A DNA stretch of 64,000 nucleotides from Synaphobranchus kaupii (GCA_029718625.1 CM056389.1:9791987-9855986), one strand, 5' to 3'; positions 11,701-22,542 are shown, counted from the stretch's first letter. A program made the numbers and translations. Notes: a model not told the origin generated them from the letters alone.

Positions 11701-13969
11701 CCGCCACCACCGAAGGGTCGTCTGGTGACAACAGTGGCTGATGCATAGCGCTCTCCTTGACGTCTCCAACATCGTTGGCGGCCATCATTTCTGCTCAACA
11801 TGAATCGACTTTCATCAGAGAACAGCACTGAGGCCCACTGGTCCCTCGTCCAGCGTAAATGCTCCCTGGCCCATGCAAGACGATGACACCTGTGCCTGGT
11901 GGTGTGGTGGTACCCTTGCAGGTCGTCTAGCACGCAGACCACGCTGATGTAAACGGTTTCGAATGGTCTGACGTGACACTTGGGTGCCTCTCACCTCCCT
12001 TAAATGTGCCTGGAGTTGAGTGGCATTCATCATCCGGTTCCGCAGGGCACTGTTCACAATGAAGCGGTCATCAGTGTGGGATGTGGCCAAAGGACGTCCA
12101 CTTCTATGCCTTTCTGTGACTCTTCCAGTCTCTCTGTATCTCTGTTGCAACCTGCCGATGACACTCTGTGACACTCTAAGCTCAGTGGCCACTTCCCTCT
12201 GAGAACATCCTGTTTGAAGCCTCGCAATGGCGAGGTACTGTTGATCAATTGTTAGGTGTCGTCTTGGTCTCATGATGTCAAAATGTGAACAGCATGATGA
12301 AGAGGACTGTTTAAATACCAATTCTAATTGAACCAGGAAATGTATTGGTCGATAAATGGATCAAACACCTGTTGTGAATTTTGCCGTTCAGCTCCTTGTT
12401 AGAGAACAGCAAGTTGTGCAAAAAGTACTGAAACATTGAATAGTTGGACATGTGCATTCAAAAGTTTAGAGAAGGTCAAATTAATTTCACCTGTAAAGGT
12501 TATAGTGCATTTTAGGTTCATCCTGAAATTTCACCCGAAAGCCGAATATCCCTAACTTTTTGTGAGTAGTGTATATTGACCAGAAAGGAATCGAGAAGTG
12601 ACTGAATTTCTTGATTGTTAATTGCATTCTCTTTGCTATTTTGGGCCCATCTGTAAGGTTTTTATTACTGTATAGTTTATTGGGCTCTGTCTGTGTGTTA
12701 TTATCTGTTCGTTTCAGAAACACAGTAATTTGACTGTGACCTGGTAGTGGTGTTATTTGTTTCTGTTCGTTTCAGAAACACAGTAATTTGACTGTGACCT
12801 GGTAGTGGTGTTATTTGTTTCTGTTCGTTTCAGAAACACAGTAATTTGACTGTGACCTGGTAGTGGTGTTATTTGTTTCTGTTCGTTTCAGAAACACAGT
12901 AATTTGACTGTGACCTGGTAGTGGTGTTAGTTGTTTCTGTTCGTTTCAGAAACACAGTAATTTGACTGTGACCTGGTAGTGGTGTTATTTGTTTCTGTTC
13001 GTTTCAGAAACACAGTAATTTGACTGTGACCTGGTAGTGGTGTTATTTGTTTCTGTTCGTTTCAGAAACACAGTAATTTGACTGTGACCTGGTAGTGGTG
13101 TTATTTGTTTCTGTTCGTTTCAGAAACACAGTAATTTGACTGTGACCTGGTAGTGGTGTTAGTTGTTTCTGTTCGTTTCAGAAACACAGTAATTTGACTG
13201 TGACCTGGTAGTGGTGTTATTTGTTTCTGTTCGTTTCAGAAACACAGTAATTTGACTGTGACCTGGTAGTGGTGTTATTTGTTTCTGTTCGTTTCAGAAA
13301 CACAGTAATTTGACTGTGACCTGGTAGTGGTGTTAGTTGTTTCTGTTCGTTTCAGAAACACAGTAATTTGACTGTGACCTGGTAGTGGTGTTATTTGTTT
13401 CTGTTCGTTTCAGAAACACAGTAATTTGACTGTGACCTGGTAGTGGTGTTATTTGTTTCTGTTCGTTTCAGAAACACAGTAATTTGACTGTGACCTGGTA
13501 GTGGTGTTAGTTGTTTCTGTTCGTTTCAGAAACACTGTAATTTGACTGTGACCTGGTAGTGGTGTTATTTGTTTCTGTTCGTTTCAGAAACACAGTAATT
13601 TTACTGTGACCTGGTAGTGGTGTTAGTTGTTTCTGTTCGTTTCAGAAACACAGTAATTTGACTGTGACCTGGTAGTGGTGTTAGTTGTTTCTGTTCGTTT
13701 CAGAAACACAGTAATTTGACTGTGACCTGGTAGTGGTGTTAGTTGTTTCTGTTCGTTTCAGAAACACAGTAATTTGACTGTGACCTGGTAGTGGTGTTAG
13801 TTGTTTATGTTCGTTTCAGAAACACAGTAATTTGACTGTGACCTGGTAGTGGTGTTATTTGTTTCTGTTTGTTTCAGAAACACAGTAATTTGACTGTGAC
13901 CTGGTAGTGGTGTTAGTTGGTTGACCGTGAAGGCTCTCAAAGAGTTTGGGTCTAGGTCTGTAATTGCAT

Positions 13970-14002
<33 letters not shown>

Positions 14003-14409
14003 AACGTCTCTCTCTCCCTGCAGTGTCCCAGTGTCTCACGCCCCTATGGGCGCGGCCCGCCCTCCGCAGAACCATGGCAACGCTGAACCAGATGCACCGC
14101 AAGGGCAAGCCCTCGGCCCCGCCCCCGCGCCCGGGCGCCACGTTCGGCCGACCCCAGCTCAAGGGCGTGGTGCTGAAGACCATGATCCGCAAGCCCAAGA
14201 AGCCCAACTCCGCCAACCGCAAGTGCGCCCGCGTGCGCCTCTCCAATGGCAAGGAGGTGGTGTGCTTCATCCCCGGGGAGGGACACAACCTGCAGGAGCA
14301 CAACGTGGTTCTGGTGCAGGGGGGGCGCACTCAGGACCTGCCGGGGGTCAAGCTCACCGTCGTCAGGGGGAAATACGACTGCGCCCACGTGGTGAAGAAA
14401 AAACAGTGA
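8786..14409 (+). CDS. mrps12: Small ribosomal subunit protein uS12m (mitochondrial), two coding exons
   Basis: Coding exons are 8786-8834 (49 nt, [16 protein letters not shown] plus one base; donor G|GTGGGT) and 14024-14409 (acceptor CCCTGCAG; stop TGA at 14407-14409). They join in phase 1 into 144 residues, against 138 in human. The protein is the mitochondrial S12 of the decoding centre. The first about 33 residues look like a mitochondrial targeting peptide (Leu/Ser/Arg-rich, no acidic residues). The mature part begins near [11 protein letters not shown] and carries the two S12 signatures, [11 protein letters not shown] and [11 protein letters not shown], then [10 protein letters not shown]. 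All conserved positions look intact. The 5.2-kb intron holds a LINE, a Tc1-like element and a 58-bp minisatellite. The codons are very GC-rich. Confidence 0.93.
9708..11038 (-). mobile_element. Degenerate LINE, 3' portion (reverse strand)
   Basis: Read on the - strand, this has a broken reverse-transcriptase segment with NNYRGI.VSS.LGK-type residues near 10310-10380, an upstream linker with [18 protein letters not shown] residues near 10880-10930, and a 3' tail ending in AATTG repeats at 9708-9730. Stops and frame breaks interrupt it. It continues upstream beyond the Tc1-like insertion, at 12574-12704 and 13919-13970. Confidence 0.7.
11041..12571 (-). mobile_element. Tc1/mariner-like transposon, about 1.53 kb
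   Basis: Inverted termini CACTACTCACAAAAAGTTAG / CTAACTTTTTGTGAGTAGTG lie at both ends and are flanked by TA (11039-11040 and 12572-12573), the Tc1/mariner target duplication. Longer inner homology extends through GGGATATT and TTTCACCCGAAAGCC. The transposase is encoded on the - strand and is broken. The element sits inside the LINE fragment and inside mrps12 intron 1. Confidence 0.93.
11245..12273 (-). pseudogene. Broken Tc1-like transposase
   Basis: It begins [19 protein letters not shown] and has paired helix-turn-helix DNA-binding regions ([32 protein letters not shown]). The DDE catalytic region follows with FSDESRF (first D), [11 protein letters not shown] (second D) and [11 protein letters not shown] (E). 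The frame shifts near 11880-11940 and again near 11340, where the C-terminal segment ending QGHMTSY moves to another frame. The family is about 340 residues, so the length fits an intact ancestor. This copy cannot make full-length protein. Confidence 0.88.
12574..12704 (-). mobile_element. LINE fragment upstream of the Tc1-like insertion
   Basis: On the - strand it reads through VFLKRTDNN and TEPNKLYS, the region after the endonuclease domain in fish LINE ORF2. It is continuous in origin with 9708-11038 before the Tc1-like element inserted. Confidence 0.6.
12704..13918. repeat. 58-bp minisatellite, about 21 units, grown from LINE sequence
   Basis: The unit begins CTGTTCGTTTCAGAAACACA and continues GTAATTTGACTGTGACCTGG, TAGTGGTGTTATTTGTTT. 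Units are nearly identical; single-base variants include TTAGTTG/TTATTTG and one TTTATGTTCG. On the - strand a unit encodes the end of a LINE endonuclease ([15 protein letters not shown]), and flanking LINE sequence continues on both sides. On the + strand each unit contains a pyrimidine-rich CTGTTCGTTTCAG that resembles a splice acceptor. Confidence 0.95.
13975..14003. repeat. (CT)n microsatellite at the mrps12 exon 2 acceptor
   Basis: A pure CT run lies about 20 bp upstream of the CTGCAG acceptor of mrps12 exon 2 and extends its polypyrimidine tract. Confidence 0.9.
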
Positions 14410-14551
14410 GGGGGTTGGGGCGGCCTGACCCCCTCGTTCTGAGGGGTGGGGGCGGCGTGACCCCCTGGTTCTCTGGATTTCCTGAAAAACTTTCTGTTAA
14501 CATCACTGGTGTGTGTGCTTGGGCAAAGTGGACCTTGGCTTTCAGCCTGAA

Positions 14552-14552
<1 letters not shown>

Positions 14553-14598
<46 letters not shown>

Positions 14599-14600
14599 TC
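14553..14600. repeat. (CA)n microsatellite in mrps12 3' UTR
   Basis: A CA run follows the mrps12 stop codon, inside the likely 3' UTR. Confidence 0.9.
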
Positions 14601-14681
14601 TCCCTCACACAAACACACACACAACACTCTTTCGCACACGCTCACACGCAGTGATTTTCCATCATGTGTACCGATTTATTT

Positions 14682-14687
14682 AATAAA
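14682..14687 (+). terminator. mrps12: mrps12 polyadenylation signal AATAAA
   Basis: AATAAA lies about 270 bp after the stop codon and is followed by a T/G-rich stretch. It is the best candidate for 3' end formation. Confidence 0.7.
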
Positions 14688-14709
14688 AAGGTCTTTATTT
14701 TAACATTGT

Positions 14710-15235
14710 CTTCATGTTCTTTTAACATTAATTTCACTACTTTACGGTCCTTCGAATATAATTGATGGGATAAAATTTAAGGACTGTCCGTTTGTCCAGT
14801 CCTGAAAAATGTTGCCATTTTATTAATTGTTTGTAATTCCCATCATGACTACAGTGGAATCACATGAACAATGATGGCCGTTTTGAAAATGTAAAGTTAA
14901 TTTCACAGTAAAAGCATGCAGACATGGTAGTGTATCAGTTTCCCAATGGTCTTTATGATCCAAAATATATTTTCAGCGACTGCTGACACAGCTGGGCAAT
15001 ACTGGTCCTGGATTGCCTGAAATTGAGTTTTTTGCAGTTAATGTCAGTTTAAATGTGTTGGTTTGAACTGTGAACACGGGTATTAGTTGGACAGCATGCA
15101 CAACACACGTGCTGTTTTAAATGGCCCTGTTGACACTTCGGTTTCCTGTTGTCATTTCTCACCTCGCGCTGCGCTCCTTTTGCTGGAAAAACTTGCGTGA
15201 AAAGGCACGCGCCCATTTCCTGTGGTGTCACCAGT
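14710..15235. other. Intergenic mrps12 to her7-A; no gene seen
   Basis: AT-rich unique-looking sequence without coding signal. It leads into the regulatory module at 15240-15282. Confidence 0.5.
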
Positions 15236-15239
15236 TCTG

Positions 15240-15282
15240 TGTCGCAGACAGATAGGATCAAAGCCACAGTCCGCCGTGGGAA
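15240..15282 (+). promoter_or_regulatory. her7 distal module, upstream of copy A (TCF/LEF-like + RBPJ-like)
   Basis: GTCGCAGACA is followed by ATCAAAG (15257-15263, TCF/LEF consensus) and, 11 bp later, CGTGGGAA (15275-15282, a strong RBPJ/Su(H) match). The arrangement and spacing recur between the other her7 copies although the surrounding sequence has diverged, which suggests constraint. Confidence 0.6.
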
Positions 15283-15289
15283 CGAATGG

Positions 15290-16200
15290 AATGAAAGCGC
15301 GAGGTGAGAGGAGCAAAGCGTGTGTGGCAGAAAATATCCAAAAATGTTTTTAAAAAATCTAAAATATATTTAATTTAGAAATAACACAATTCAACCTCTC
15401 CCAATTTATACACAATGACTCATTTAAGAAAAATAAATATTTTCGCTGTCTCATTCAACTTAAAATGTTAACACATCCATATGCATAGCCTGTGCATTTA
15501 GCAAACTGGTCTTTAGTTATTACATTCCAATAATATTAAACATTTAAACCATGAACTCTGCTTTTGCGATAAACATTTTTATTATATCAGTTATTCTCAG
15601 TTGCTCTGTGCGCGTGGGATAGGATGTGGCGCTCGGGTCCCTATGTTCAGTTACATATGTTTCCTCCGTTTTATTAATTTATTATGTGTTAAGGAGGCTG
15701 AACAAACCACCGTTAAAGAGATGGAGCCCAAAGGAATTGCTGCCGACTGTGCACGCGTTCATACTTCAAAGTTCAGTGGCGTTCACACCAGGCCTCCACG
15801 TGCACAAGGTGTTACAGTGCACAAGGTGTGTGCTTTCACACTCATTCCAAACATCGCGCGTGCCTAGTGTTTAGAAACCACGGCTTTGTTTTAAAACGAC
15901 TATTTCAGAAACTGCTAGTAGCCTAGCTTAGGTATGGAAAAAAAAAAAAAAAGGGTGTGGTGAAGAAACAAATTCACGATTTTTTGTTGTTGTTGTTATA
16001 ACCAACATTGCATTGAATTCCAAAACACGAAGCCATTTTTAAAGAGCAATACAGTGTTTAACTACAGTGCTTCGTGTAGGCCTACACCTATAGGGTAATC
16101 TGTCATTCTTGATAAAGAAGAAATGTATAAGCTTTGCTGGCGCAAATTAATAACCAGTCGTGTCTAGGGGGTGGAGCTTTCGGGGCAAATGGGCGGAACC
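15290..16200. other. her7-A upstream region
   Basis: No coding signal. There is an A run near 15940-15953. The region is not obviously homologous to the sequence just upstream of copies B-D, so copy A has its own older promoter. Confidence 0.5.
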
Positions 16201-16207
16201 GTGGAGT

Positions 16208-16217
16208 CATAATAAGG
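16208..16217 (+). promoter_or_regulatory. her7-A TATA-like box
   Basis: CATAATAAGG lies about 190 bp upstream of the copy A start codon, after a GGGTGGAGC block that also precedes the core promoters of copies B-D. Confidence 0.4.
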
Positions 16218-16401
16218 TAGCTGTCTATTTTAGGGCAGCTGAGCGGACGCGATTCGCACTACCAACAGTGACAAGAACCAAGAATCACCGAGTTACAGTA
16301 ATGAAATGGTTTTATTTTAAAATGACATTCAAAACCAATAAAAGACAATTTTACACCAGATACACTATTCTTTCAGATCTTCAGTCAAATTGCAGCCAAA
16401 G

Positions 16402-18308
16402 ATGAAACTGTTGAACGGAAATGAGTCTGAGACCAAATTAATCTCCAAAAAGGTAAAAAGAAAAGAGAAAAAAAATGTAAAATATAGATTACTGTATATA
16501 TCTGTTTATGTGCGCATCAAGAAACCTGTAAGCGCAATAAACTCTCGTGTCAAAGGAATCACATGAGTGTAGTTTGATAAATTGGTGGTTGAGTTAATGA
16601 CAAAACTATTCTAATTTTTTGTCCCATATCTGTCCAGTGACAGTCCCTTTTGAGTGAGCTGTTTTATGTGATGTCTTGTTAATCTGCAAAGACAAGTGTC
16701 TATGATGTGTGAGAAGCAGAAACAGAATACATTGAAAATATTTGACGGCTGTATTCACAAATAACAAAGCTAATTTTGTACTATGTTTGTTTGTGCAGCT
16801 CCTCAAACCCCTGGTGGAGAAGCGTAGGAGGGAGAGAATGAACCGCAGTCTGGAGAGTCTGAGAGCACTGCTGCTGCAGCGGTCCCAGCACCAGGTGAGC
16901 ACCAGCGCCCCCTGTCTGCCTCTCAGTGCTACTGCCACTGTGTGCCCAAACTCTCAATATACACCTTTACCTGTTTACCAACATATACCTGCCAATAAAC
17001 AGCTTAACTGTCTCTCACAAACTATAGTGTATGTGTGTAGTAACCCTCTCTCTCTCAGTGTAGTGTATGTGTGTAGTAACCCTCTCTCTCCCAGTGTAGT
17101 GTATGTGTGTAGTAACCCTCTCTCTCCCAGTGTAGTGTATGTGTGTAGTAACCCTCTCTCTCCCAGTGTAGTGTATGTGTGTAGTAACCCTCTCTCTCCC
17201 AGTGTACTGTATGTGTGTAGTAACCCTCTCTCTCACAGTGTAGTGTATGTGTAGTAACCCTCTCCCAGTGTAGTGTATGTGTGTAGTAACCCTCTCTCTC
17301 CCAGTGTAGTGTATGTGTAGTAACCCTCTCCCAGTGTAGTGTATGTGTGTAGTAACCCTCTCTCTCCCAGTGTAGTGTATGTGTAGTAACCCTCTCCCAG
17401 TGTAGTGTATGTGTGTAGTAACCCTCTCTCTCCCAGTGTAGTGTATGTGTAGTAACCCTCTCTCTCCCAGTGTAGTGTATGTGTGTAGTAACCCTCTCTC
17501 TCCCAGTGTAGTGTATGTGTGTAGTAACCCCTCTCTCTCCCAGTGTAGTGTATGTGTAGTAACCCTCTCTCTCCCAGTGTAGTGTATGTGTGTAGTAACC
17601 CTCTCTCTCCCAGTGTAGTGTATGTGTGTACTAACCCTCTCTCTCCCAGTGTAGTGTATGTGTATAGTAACCCTCTCTCTCCCAGTGTAGTGTATGTGTG
17701 TACTAACCCTCTCTCTCCCAGTGTAGTGTATGTGTATAGTAACCCTCTCTCTCCCAGTGTAGTGTATGTGTGTAGTAACCCTCTCTCTCCCAGTGTAGTG
17801 TATGTGTGTAGTAACCCCTCTCTCTCTCTGGTAGGCGCTGGCGAGTGGTAGAGTGGAGAAAGCAGAGGTCCTGGAGCACACAGTCCTCTTCCTGCAGAGC
17901 GCTGGTCACAGAGGGGCAGCAGAAGGCAGGCAGCAGCAGGACTTCCAGGACGGGTTCTCCACCTGCCTGCAGCGAGCTGCGCGCTTCCTGCGGGACGACA
18001 GGGAGGGGCGGCGGGTGGAGGCAGCGCTGAGCGTCACCCTCTCCCGTCACCTGACACACCCTGGCCAGGTCACCAGAGCTCCCATCAGCCCCCACTCTCC
18101 CCACACTCAGCCCAAGGGACAGTGTGCCCAGCTGGGGAGTCAGAACTGGCACTGCAGCCTGCAGCATGGAGCCGCCCTCAGGAGTAACCCCTCCCATCAA
18201 CGCACTGCGCCCCTGGCACAGGGACACCCCAACCTTCCCCAGCGCCCCCAAAGAGAGGCTCTCACATCCCCCACAAACAGCCAGTCACTGTGGAGACCCT
18301 GGCCCTGA
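16402..18308 (+). CDS. her7: her7-like bHLH-Orange repressor, copy A (3 exons, 206 aa)
   Basis: Coding exons are 16402-16452 (MKLLNGNESETKLISKK), 16799-16894 and 17835-18308; all junctions are phase 0. Exon 2 gives the basic region and helix 1 ([15 protein letters not shown], with the Hes-type proline), and exon 3 the loop and helix 2 ([16 protein letters not shown]). An Orange-type segment follows ([16 protein letters not shown]), then a Pro/Ser-rich linker and a terminal WRPWP, which recruits Groucho/TLE. Such proteins bind CACGNG/E-box sites as dimers and repress clock genes, including their own. Length and the FSTCLQRAA block fit fish Her7; another Hes7-class name is possible. Exon 1 resembles that of inverted copy E rather than copies B-D. 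Intron 2 is 940 bp because of a large minisatellite. Confidence 0.85.
17025..17830. repeat. 36-bp minisatellite in her7-A intron 2, twenty-odd units
   Basis: The unit is CCCTCTCTCTCCCAGTG plus TAGTGTATGTGTGTAGTAA; some units are shortened to about 26-34 bp. Each full unit contains a splice-acceptor-like tract (CTCTCTCTCCCAG). The array stops just before the true exon 3 acceptor (CTCTCTCTGGTAG). A period of 36 keeps frames open, so long open frames here are artefacts. Confidence 0.95.
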
Positions 18309-18738
18309 AACTGGCCTCTAGATGGACTCTGCCTTCTGATTGGACTGGACAATGAAGTAAAGATTATGTCATTCAGGAATTCTGCTGTATATTGTGATAT
18401 AATGTACAAGCTCTTATTATGATATTATAATGTTTAGCTCTTATTGCCAAACAGGCGCTGGTTTGTACACTGGTGCTGTGTTGAAGCATCATTACACAGT
18501 ATAGCTCACATGATTGTGTGTGATTCACATCAGAGACTGCATCTTAATATTTCAAGAGGAAAATTATTATATAACTGAAATGTATTTTCTAAAAGAAGAT
18601 TTTGAAGTCTTTGTAAATAATTTTTAAATATATTGTGTGTATATGAATTTATATATTTTTTTATTCTTTAATTTCAATATTTATTATATGATTTAATCCT
18701 CTAAATGATCCATTGCACTTCTATATTTTGGAGGTTAA

Positions 18739-18744
18739 AATAAA
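18739..18744 (+). terminator. her7-A polyadenylation signal
   Basis: AATAAA about 430 bp after the stop codon. The same position is conserved in copies B and C. Confidence 0.6.
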
Positions 18745-19000
18745 AAACTGTCAAAATATTCTTGGCTTCTTTCACTTCATTTGAATATGGGAGAAAATCA
18801 TACTGTTTATAAGAACACGCAGCATATTACGTCATTGTGCTCGCCCGCTATTTGAACAGCACCTTTGACAACTCAGTTTGAGATTAACGGTCCCCATTGT
18901 CTGTTGTCAATCGCGATCTCGTGCCGCATAAATGAGAGGAAAAGGTGTGGAACGGGCACGCGCCAGGTCTCCACACTTCCAGCGGTCGCGCCTGTTTGAT

Positions 19001-19041
19001 GTCGCAGACAAGAGGATCAAAGGGCCTGACTGCCATGGGAA
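19001..19041 (+). promoter_or_regulatory. her7 distal module between A and B (ATCAAAG + CATGGGAA)
   Basis: GTCGCAGACA, ATCAAAG at 19016-19022 and CATGGGAA at 19034-19041 are separated by 11 bp. The sites match TCF/LEF and RBPJ (YRTGDGAA) consensus. The module lies 3' of copy A and 1.9 kb 5' of copy B, and could serve either. Confidence 0.6.
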
Positions 19042-19129
19042 CGAGGTGGTCACAACGACGGAAGTAAGACTTTTCAATTCATTTGATGTGTTTATTTTGA
19101 CTTACGGACACATTTGCCTGTGTTAAAGC

Positions 19130-20010
19130 CCCCCTAGCCGTCCAAAGCATGTATGGAACATATTCATCTAAATACCAAATAATCCTACACAATGCAGGCC
19201 ATCAATTTGTCAGTCACTGAAGAGTCTGACAACACGCTAAAATGCACAGTTAATTTCCGTTGTGTTTTATTTACTATAAAAATTAAGCAGACTTACTTAG
19301 GCCTATCTGCTAATAACTTCTTTTCTTCATAACATCCACAGAGTACATAATATGTTCATCATTAAATCAACTTTAACAAGCTATATTTTTCTCTGGTAAG
19401 TGTTTGATCCCTGTTTGGCGAAAAAAACTTTGTTAGAGATCAGTTCACACTGGACATTTTATCCGTTTTATTTTATTTACTATATTAGACAGAATTACTT
19501 ATCTGCTTACAACTCCAAAATAATAACCAATTTTTCTTCATAATATCCACAGAGTACCTAATATGTTCATAATTAAATCAACTTTAACAAACTATATTTT
19601 TCTCTGGTAAGTGTAGGCAACTTTTGATCCTTGTTTGAGGAAAAAAAACTGTTAGAGATCATTTCACACTGGACATTTTGTCCTATGGTCTCCTTTAAAT
19701 GTATTATTGTTTTGAATGATTTTGGCTATTTTCTCAACCAAACCGTTTATTTAATTTGCAGGGGCAAATTTTGGAATATGCTTTGCAGGCAGATCTAATA
19801 TTTCCAAGTTCCAACTCCAACAGAAAAACACGCAATTCATAAGCATAAAGTAGAGTTGCATCAATGAAGTTCTTAAATATTAGAAATATATTTGTAAAGG
19901 TCATCGCGGGGAAAAAAAACATTACACGAATCAGAATTCAATCTGAAAATATTTTCCTTTAGTTCGTAATAACCTCGTAAATATCCGTCACCAGATGCAA
20001 ACATATGCGC
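19130..20010. other. Unit B upstream spacer
   Basis: AT-rich sequence conserved in units C and D but without coding capacity. It contains an internal partial duplication: 19385-19440 resembles 19590-19650. Confidence 0.5.
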
Positions 20011-20027
20011 ACTGCTCTGCGTGTGAG

Positions 20028-20272
20028 CGTGGGACCTGATACGGAATTGTGTTCCCGTTGTTCGTGGGAAAGGAGCAATTAATTCATTCTTTCTGCGTTT
20101 TAACGTTTCGTGACCTGTTAGAATTAACTCGCAGTTGGTGATAGAAAGAGTTCAAAGGAATTATTTGGCAGCCGCTGTTCTCACAGTCCCAGGCACGCGC
20201 GCCTTACCATGGGAACTGATTCTCTCAGGTGTAGGCGACAGCAACACGCGTTCAGTGTTCACACCTATAAAG
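20028..20272 (+). promoter_or_regulatory. her7-B proximal enhancer: RBPJ-like, T-box-like and TATA-like sites
   Basis: CGTGGGAA lies at 20063-20070, TTCTCACA (RBPJ, reverse) at 20178-20185 and CATGGGAA at 20208-20215. AGGTGT at 20227-20232 and TTCACACCT at 20258-20266 match T-box half-sites. The second overlaps TATAAAG (20266-20272). CACGCG motifs suit Hes/Her binding. This combination is what Notch- and Tbx6-driven clock genes use; binding itself is inferred. Confidence 0.55.
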
Positions 20273-20762
20273 CATCGGCCCGCTCCCTCGTATTCGCAAC
20301 ATGTTATTAGGCGACACGAAATTAGTTTCTCTTCAATTAATTCAACTCTTATGGCCAACGGAACGAAATGTGCCGTTAATGGCTGCATTGGGGACCTTTT
20401 TATCTGAAGCTGTTTTATTGAACAGAGAGCGTGTCAATTAATCAGAAAGAGACAGACTGGACCTTTCCTGATGGATGAAGGATAAACGTCTGTTTTGAAT
20501 GTTCTGTCATAAAAATAAAGTTTATTCAAAAACGTTTTTAGAATGCTACAATCCCTTTTCGTCATGTAACTAAACTCCACCTCGCTGTCACATTCCTTCG
20601 TTAGATTGCTCAGCAGTCTTACTGTGTGACAATTCTTCGTTTCCCATAGGCGCGTGTGGCTGGTTTTATTACCGCAATTTCAAGCGTTTATTGGCGCCAT
20701 TAGAAGTGAATTCGGGGTTCGTTCTTGAAGGCGGGGCGCGAGGCTGCTGGGTGGAGCCACAT

Positions 20763-20771
20763 AGAATAAAG
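20763..20771 (+). promoter_or_regulatory. her7-B core promoter candidate (AGAATAAAG)
   Basis: A TATA-like AGAATAAAG about 125 bp upstream of the start codon follows a GC-rich block (GGCGGGGCGCGAGG). In copies C and D the motif is split by an extra TGTCTCA. Confidence 0.35.
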
Positions 20772-20896
20772 ACACGCTAAATAGACACTCCTCAAACTCC
20801 ACAGAGAGACACAAGATCTAAACAGCGACGGTCGGGATAACAGTGGATTCGATACTGAACTCTTTTCCTCTTGCTGATCAATCAAAAGACGCAGTG

Positions 20897-22113
20897 ATGG
20901 AGGTGATAACGACGCCCAGTGGGGCCAACCTGAAGCTGGACTTAAAAACAACAAGAAAGGTAAAAACATTCAGAATAAAAGCGGATATTTGTTGAATGCA
21001 GAAATTATTTATCTTAGCTGACACAAATTTCGAATGGCACTTTCATATACCTGAAGTGATTAGAGAAAGACATTAATGTTGCCTTTGTCCCATATCTGTC
21101 CAGTGACAGTCCTTTTTGAGTGAGCTGTTTTGTGTGATGTCATGTTTATCTTCAAAGACAAGTGTCTGTAATGTGTGAGAAGCAGAAACAGAATACATAG
21201 AAAATGTTTGACGGCTTTAGGCACAAATACCAAAGCTAATTCTGTACTATGTTTGTTTGTGCAGCTCCTCAAACCCCTGGTGGAGAAGCGTAGGAGGGAG
21301 AGAATGAACCGCAGTCTGGAGAGTCTGAGAGCACTGCTGCTGCAGCGATCCCAGCACCAGGTGAGCACCAGCGCCCCCTGTCTGCCTCTCAGTGCTACTG
21401 CCACTGTGTGCCCAAACTCTCAATATACACCTTTACCTGTTTACCACCATACACCTGCCAATAAACAGCTTAACTGTCTCTCACACACTATAGTGTATGT
21501 GTGTAGTAACCCTCTCTCTCCCAGTGTAGTGTATGTGTGTAGTAACCCTCTCTCTCGCAGTGTAGTGTATGTGTGTAGTAACTCTCTCTCTCCCAGTGTA
21601 GTGTATGTGTGTAGTAACCCCTCTTTCTCTCTGGTAGGCGCTGGCGAGTGGTAGAGTGGAGAAAGCAGAGGTCCTGGAGCACACAGTCCTCTTCCTGCAG
21701 AGCGCTGGTCACAGAGGGGCAGCAGAAGGCAGGCAGCAGCAGGACTTCCAGGACGGATTCTCCACCTGCCTGCAGCGAGCTGCGTGCTTCCTGCGGGACG
21801 ACCGGGACGGGCGGCGGGTGGAGGCAGCGCTGAGCATCACCCTCTCCCCGTCCCCTGACACACCCTGGCCAGGTCACCAGAGCTCCCATCAGCCCCCACT
21901 CTCCCCACACTCAGCCCAAGGGACAGTGTGCCCAGCTGGGGAGTCAGAACTGGCACTGCAGCCTGCAGCATGGAGCCGCCGTCAGGAGTAACCCCCTCCC
22001 ACCAACGCACAGCGCCCCTGGCACAGAGACACCCCAACCTTCCCCAGCGCCCCCAAAGAGAGGCTCTCACATCCCCCACAAACAGCCAGTCACTGTGGAG
22101 ACCCTGGCCCTGA
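20897..22113 (+). pseudogene. her7: her7-like copy B: frameshifted, no in-frame WRPW
   Basis: Coding exons are 20897-20959 (MEVITTPSGANLKLDLKTTRK), 21265-21360 and 21638 onward. The bHLH and Orange-like segments match the other copies. In exon 3 an extra C in the run at 21846-21849 shifts the frame after [12 protein letters not shown], and translation stops at 21989-21991 after about 170 residues. A second extra C near 22000-22004 shifts again, so WRPWP (ending 22113) is present but out of frame. The product would keep DNA-binding and dimerisation parts without the Groucho-binding tail. Because both changes are +1 in C runs, sequencing error must be excluded before calling this a pseudogene. 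Confidence 0.7.
21490..21628. repeat. 36-bp minisatellite in her7-B intron 2, about 4 units
   Basis: Same unit as in copy A, with only about four copies. Intron 2 is 277 bp. Confidence 0.9.
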
Positions 22114-22542
22114 AACTGGCCTCTAGATGGACTCTGCCTTCTGATTGGACAATGAAGTAAAGATTATGTCATTCAGGAATTCTGCTGTATATTGTGATAT
22201 AATGTACAAGCTCTTATTATGATATTATAATGTTTAGCTCTTATTGCCAAACAGGCACTGGTCTGCACACTGGTGCTGTGTTGAAGCATCATTACACAGT
22301 ATAGCTCACATGATCGTGTGTGATTCACATCAGAGACTGCATCTTAATATTTCAAGAGGAAAATTATTATATAACTGAAATGTATTTTTAAAAAAGAAAA
22401 TTTTGAAGTCTTTGTAAATAATTTAAAAATGTGTTGTGTATATATGAAATGATATATTTTTATATTCTTTAATTTCAATATTTATTATATTATTTAAGCC
22501 TCTAAATGATCCATTGCACTTCTTCTATATTTTGGAGGTTAA

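Noticed and set aside
12704..13918. CRISPR-like regular repeat appearance
   Set aside because: Eukaryotic context, no unique spacers; it is a plain tandem minisatellite with LINE flanks.
17015..17881. 288-codon reverse frame with [11 protein letters not shown] repeats
   Set aside because: Produced by the 36-bp intronic minisatellite of her7-A. Shorter versions occur in the other copies in proportion to array length.
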